From the NCBI GenBank assembly GCA_012845835.1, contig JABAKD010000010.1, positions 8,985,599 to 9,049,598 of the forward strand: a stretch of 64,000 nucleotides of DNA, read 5' to 3'. A program made the position numbers and the translations under genes. The stretch comes from Undaria pinnatifida. Taxonomy: Eukaryota > Sar > Phaeophyceae > Laminariales > Alariaceae. Numbering within the stretch: the first letter of the stretch is position 1; every line of letters starts with the position of its first letter. The notes under the pieces are model-generated. The model was not told the DNA's origin and ran no database searches. It worked only from the letters and a program-made list of their open reading frames with translations. Of the stretch, positions 59,776 to 64,000 are shown in pieces.

Positions 59776-62700
59776 ATGCCGGCGTAACTTAAGTACAGCG
59801 TAGGTGAACTTCAGCGTTTTCCAGGACCATAAGAACGAACCCTACCGCACCCCTCCACGTGCCAACACCCCCACACCCTCCCCCTTCCCTCCCGCGAAGC
59901 CTTCGGCAAAGCTAGAGTATCCGCGGGGGCCGTTCGCATCATTACTATAAGGGTAACCTCTTGCACGTGCTACACCCAAAACTATACAAAAAGAAAGACG
60001 TGGATGCCAACACGAATTTGTGGACAATGACCAAGCACGCCACGCTTTCCCACGAGCAGACATAGATTGTTTCACCGTACCTCACCAACGGGGTGTACAA
60101 AAGGGGAACTCGATGTCCTTGTACCTCCCAGCCCTTGCCGTGGGCCTTCTCGCATCCAGACACCCCAGCCATGGCTCCTAGGTTATAACCAGTAAGAAGA
60201 CGTATTGTGCACGCAACCATGAAAATGTTAGAAAATTAAAACCCGCGACAACGCGACGCGCCGGCTTCCCGACCCCACCCTCGTCTCTGCCCCATTGCGA
60301 TTTACCGGTGAATCAGATTCTGCGCACAGCATGAGGTAATGCATGGGGATTACTGCGCGGTGACGACTTCAACGACCTGCGAACTTCCAAACGAACCGAA
60401 CAGGTTGACGTGTGGGACTCACTTTTGGATGGAAGACCGGTGGAGGTATTACAACAGGATCGGCACTTATCGGCTAAAGCAGCGGGCGATGGCTGCTGGA
60501 GAGCATTTCGAGGTGGGCGTAGCATAATAGCACCGTCTAACCCTTCGGGCATTGGTCATAGCTAGAAATTGGAGGCAAAAATAAGTGCCACCGTTGCCGT
60601 TGACGCCCCCGCCAATGAGTGGGTTCAGGAAGAATCATTTGCTCGAAACCTGCACCACGAGGACAGCAACAGGGCATGAGCCACGACATCGGCATCGTTG
60701 GCGCGGTGTTCACCTAGCGCTGGGTTAGAGACGGTGAAGGCTAAAATAATATGCACCAGTCCCAGAGACGGAGGGGGTGGAAAATAATTTCCCGTTGACG
60801 TCAGTTCGTTAGCTCCAAGGGTTGTGATTTTGAACCCGTTGTACTACATCTCCCAAGCACAGGGTAGACGCAAGCCGAGAATATGAGCTTGCGCGTGAGA
60901 GCGCAAAGCTCTCTACCAATGAAAACGACAGCGAAGTACTACTAGGTGCCCAACAACAGTCCAATAGCCCTTGCGGCGTGAAACTGGTAGGTAACTTTCA
61001 CACCTAAAATCCCAAAGAAACTACGCCTGGTCCAACCACTCAAACGTTCTGCGAAGCCGTTGGCCATGAACGAAATACAAATACGGTTGTGAACAATAGC
61101 CTACAACGTGCACATAACAACCTCCACTGTAAATTCTAAAAACAAATAACGGCTCTAGACCCAGAGCCTTGCCTCTTTTTCCTATGACCTTGTGGTGAAG
61201 GTCCACTCAACCTATGTTTCCACGGCATTCTCTGAAGGCACCAACGTGTTTCACACTGACTGGCCGTACGAACGTTGTTGGCTTAGAACCAAATGTTATA
61301 AAAATCCATTTCATATATTTCCAACGCACACTGCTGGTGCGACCCACCGCACACTGTCGGCACCCGACGAACGCACACTGAAGACTTTTCAGGGTGGGGG
61401 GGGGAGTTCGAGGAGGGGGGGCGCGTCGCCCCCCCCCTATGCACTGTTATTTGCACCCTAGCATTGTTCGCCTGCCCTGCCAACGTAACACGACACTGCT
61501 GCTGTTGAGGGGTTGTAGGTCTCCTTCTCTGGACTATACCCCGCAAAACACTGCCTTCCGTGCTATTGCAACACTTTACGCGACTTTGAGGTTGCGCTCG
61601 TGCACCCAACAATCCTCCCCCGTGCTTCTGTGCGTCTGCTACAGCGCGTCCGCAGCACACACGTGCTTCCGACACATCGTGCTTTCGGCTGTTGTCTCTG
61701 CTGCCGCAGCACTCAAGTACAGCCGTCTAATTAGAGCTTTAGACAGTGCCCTCAGCTTATTCGTCACACGGCGCACACCTCTTTCTCCCTCGGCGGCCGC
61801 CTCGATGCTTATGCTGCTCCTCTCTTGCGACTACTGCCGGTGTCTGCTATGAGCTTTCGCGGTTTCCCTTGTGCCAGGCTTCATGATCTTCACAATTGTT
61901 TTACAAAGAAATATTCGCACTTTTTTGTGACCTGGGCGGCGGAAATAAAACCTCTCCTGATGAACACAGCCTTGTCCAAGAACCCCCACATTTCTAACTG
62001 CCACAAAAAAACGAGTGTCATCCTCTCGCCATCAGCACACACCCCCACCCACACCGCGCATAAGACACACCGACTACTCCTGTGTTCAGTGAGAGACACG
62101 TTCTTCCTCGTAGCGTCTTGGTCGGAGTTTGCGCGTCTGGTGCGTCGCTGTTGTCGCTACTCCTCTCTTGCGACTGATGTCGGTGTCTGCTACTTCCGTG
62201 GGTACCTACTGTAAACCTTCGATTGTTTGGTCTTTGCCTGACTTCTGCGTGTCTTCGGCTTCGTACTCTCCATAGTGCCGGTTAAATCACTTGGCACGCT
62301 CTGTACAAGTAGTCACTTCCCAACCGACTTCATTTCTTGTCGACTGCTAGCTTAGGTCGACCACACTTAGGATGTTGACATTCCCCTCGAGCACGTTTGG
62401 CGCCCGACGTGTTATCAGTGGCATGTGTCGATTACGCATAACATGATGGGCCGAGCAAGGGACGCCAGGTACCCCTTGGACGTCGGGACGAAGACTGACC
62501 GCGGGATAAAAATTCGACGGTTTCAAAAAACGTGTAGGCTCTGAGTTATGTCCAGGAAGCTGTACATCGAAAGGTGCCACGGGCCCTACAAGGAGCCTCA
62601 CGAGACTACGTGGTAGCGAACCATTGGACCTAAGACCCTCTTCATATTGGTGCGCGTGGGCCATGCTAGGCGGAGACAGGCCCGGCATCTCTTTCCAGCG

Positions 62701-63430
62701 TTTTGCCGTGCTTCTATGCGTGCTTCGGAGGTCGTCGCTTATACAGTATATTGTTGTTGCTGTGCTCTCCATAACATAGGCGTTGAACCTCTGTACCGGC
62801 CGCTCCAACTGTCCGCTAGCTAATTCGCAATTATGCAATTGCCGGTAGCCGCCAACTATCCAGCCCGTAGTCAGTGTTTAGTTCAACGCCGAAATATCAC
62901 TCGTTACGAAGGGTGAGTGCTTCGTGCTGTGTATGCAGCGAGCCCTACCTCCACCCGCTTTTGAAAACGGTTTCAATCACAGCACCCAAAGCTCTGAAGC
63001 CTGCCGCACCCACTGTACTTGTGACGAATTTAAAATAAAAACGATGCCGGGTGGAATGCTGGCAAGCGCTCCATAAGCTGGAGATCCTTCCAAGAATAAG
63101 TCGCCCTCAACCCCGACGGTGTGTCGTACCGTCGCTAAGGCAAGTTATTTCCCTTACAAGACGTGACGAGGCTTTTTTATCGTAGTTGTGGACTGTCGAA
63201 GTGAAAGCCCCGCCTAACCATCGAACAGCCTCCGTTCCCGCTCCTGACGCTGTTGTCGACAGCAACGAGCCACAGCACGGGCGTGACCCACGCTTTTCAC
63301 CGAAAGTGGTCATCGTTTGCCCTGAGTGTGTGCGTCATTGGTGGTGTGCCCATCTCATTTCGTGGTACTGGTACCGGCGTGCTTCATTATAATTCCTTCT
63401 GCCAATATATACTGACACGTCCTCTTCTGT
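59776..63430. other. Unassigned sequence
   Basis: No supported gene. A diverged direct repeat of a CTCCTCTCTTGCGACTRMTG block occurs near 61815 and 62160, each followed by GGTGTCTGCTA. G and C runs lie at about 61395-61440. Open frames are short or unlike known proteins. Confidence 0.35.
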
Positions 63431-63436
63431 GTTTAG

Positions 63437-63593
63437 GAAACGCTGAACTACAGTGACGGAGTCGATGACGGGGGAGGCCTCGACGAAGCCACGGTGGTCC
63501 TGGGGCTTTTTTGCGGTTCTGATGATCTACTCTCCCGCGCTTATTGCAAAATCGGTGTTAGTTGGCACGATGAAGGCCATGCTTGCAAATGAA
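63437..63593 (+). CDS. Possible exon, unassigned
   Basis: After a good acceptor (CTGTGTTTAG) the frame reads ETLNYSDGVDDGGGLDEATV and VLGLFCGSDDLLSRAYCKIG to a stop near 63593. The composition is protein-like, but the family is unknown and no partner exon was found. Confidence 0.2.
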
Positions 63594-64000
63594 GACCATA
63601 ACAACGGCCACCTACCCACCCCGACCTTCGTGCGCCACACCTTCATACGTCGGGATTACCGGCGCGCGTGTCTTTTGACGGGTATGGTGCATCTGCAAGC
63701 CGCGGTCACGTCGAACTGTCCATGACGTGCATGACATTCCGGAACAGAAATCAAGCTCAGGGATGCACCGGAGGCAACACACCCATGACGCTGCATATTT
63801 ACAAGGGACTTGTGGCGACCTCCACGCGCTGAAATATAACGACATAGGCCTCGTGGCGATCTGGTTGGGGAGAAATGTCACGTCGATTCCACTGTTTCTT
63901 CCAAATTTTCTGCGCGGGCGCAGATTTGACATCGTGTAATCCGTACCTACGGTTTAGCAGGAAGAATAGATATTGCCAAGTAGCCGTTTAGCCGGCGGCC
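63594..64000. other. Unassigned sequence at the window's right edge
   Basis: Short frames on both strands; nothing recognised. Confidence 0.3.

Noticed and set aside
1-64000. CRISPR arrays, rRNA genes, bacterial operons
   Set aside because: Repeat spacing does not fit CRISPR, no rRNA signature was seen, and spliced genes show the DNA is eukaryotic nuclear.

Overview
The window is nuclear DNA from a eukaryote. Three spliced genes can be rebuilt exactly with GT-AG introns and matching reading phases. The rest is transposons, tandem arrays and low-complexity DNA. The organism is probably a photosynthetic stramenopile (heterokont), perhaps brown-alga-like. This rests on a plastid-type 3-oxoacyl-ACP synthase, a methyltransferase whose N-terminus looks like a heterokont bipartite plastid-targeting sequence, long C-rich introns and heavy transposon load. 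The lineage is an inference; the gene calls do not depend on it.

Genes. (1) 2249-12586 (+): fabF/KASII, ten coding exons, 419 aa, with the Cys-His-His triad and catalytic Lys intact. (2) 17011-19882 (-): gatC, subunit C of the organellar Glu-tRNA(Gln) amidotransferase, three exons, 284 aa. Its first intron carries a 1.23-kb Mutator-like foldback element. (3) 20215-27505 (+): class I SAM-dependent methyltransferase, ten exons, 390 aa. gatC and the methyltransferase diverge from a 332-bp shared upstream region.

Transposons inside genes. fabF intron 1 (3.9 kb) holds a tRNA-derived SINE-like unit and a hAT-type element (perfect 18-bp ends, 8-bp target duplication) filled with GGGTC/GACCC arrays. 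Intron 5 holds a LINE 3'-end relic. A 163-bp relative of the hAT element lies in methyltransferase intron 7.

27.5-36 kb holds no supported gene. It contains several tandem or diverged repeat families. 36-54 kb is a nest of Ty1/copia retrotransposons. Copia-1 (35958-42218, minus) sits in a ~186-bp satellite. Copia-2 (42496-48837, minus) lacks the integrase region, has a CTG run at that junction, and carries an extra ORF between pol and the 3' LTR. A plus-strand fragment of another pol (48838-49623) has a duplicated RNase H segment. Copia-4 (51232 to about 54150, plus) is a truncated second copy of the copia-2 family with the same defects.

54-64 kb holds a 375-bp hAT MITE with a perfect 8-bp target duplication, a 1.2-kb array built on GGAAGCTTCC, a partial duplication, and mostly unassigned sequence. 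No rRNA, CRISPR or confident tRNA gene was seen.
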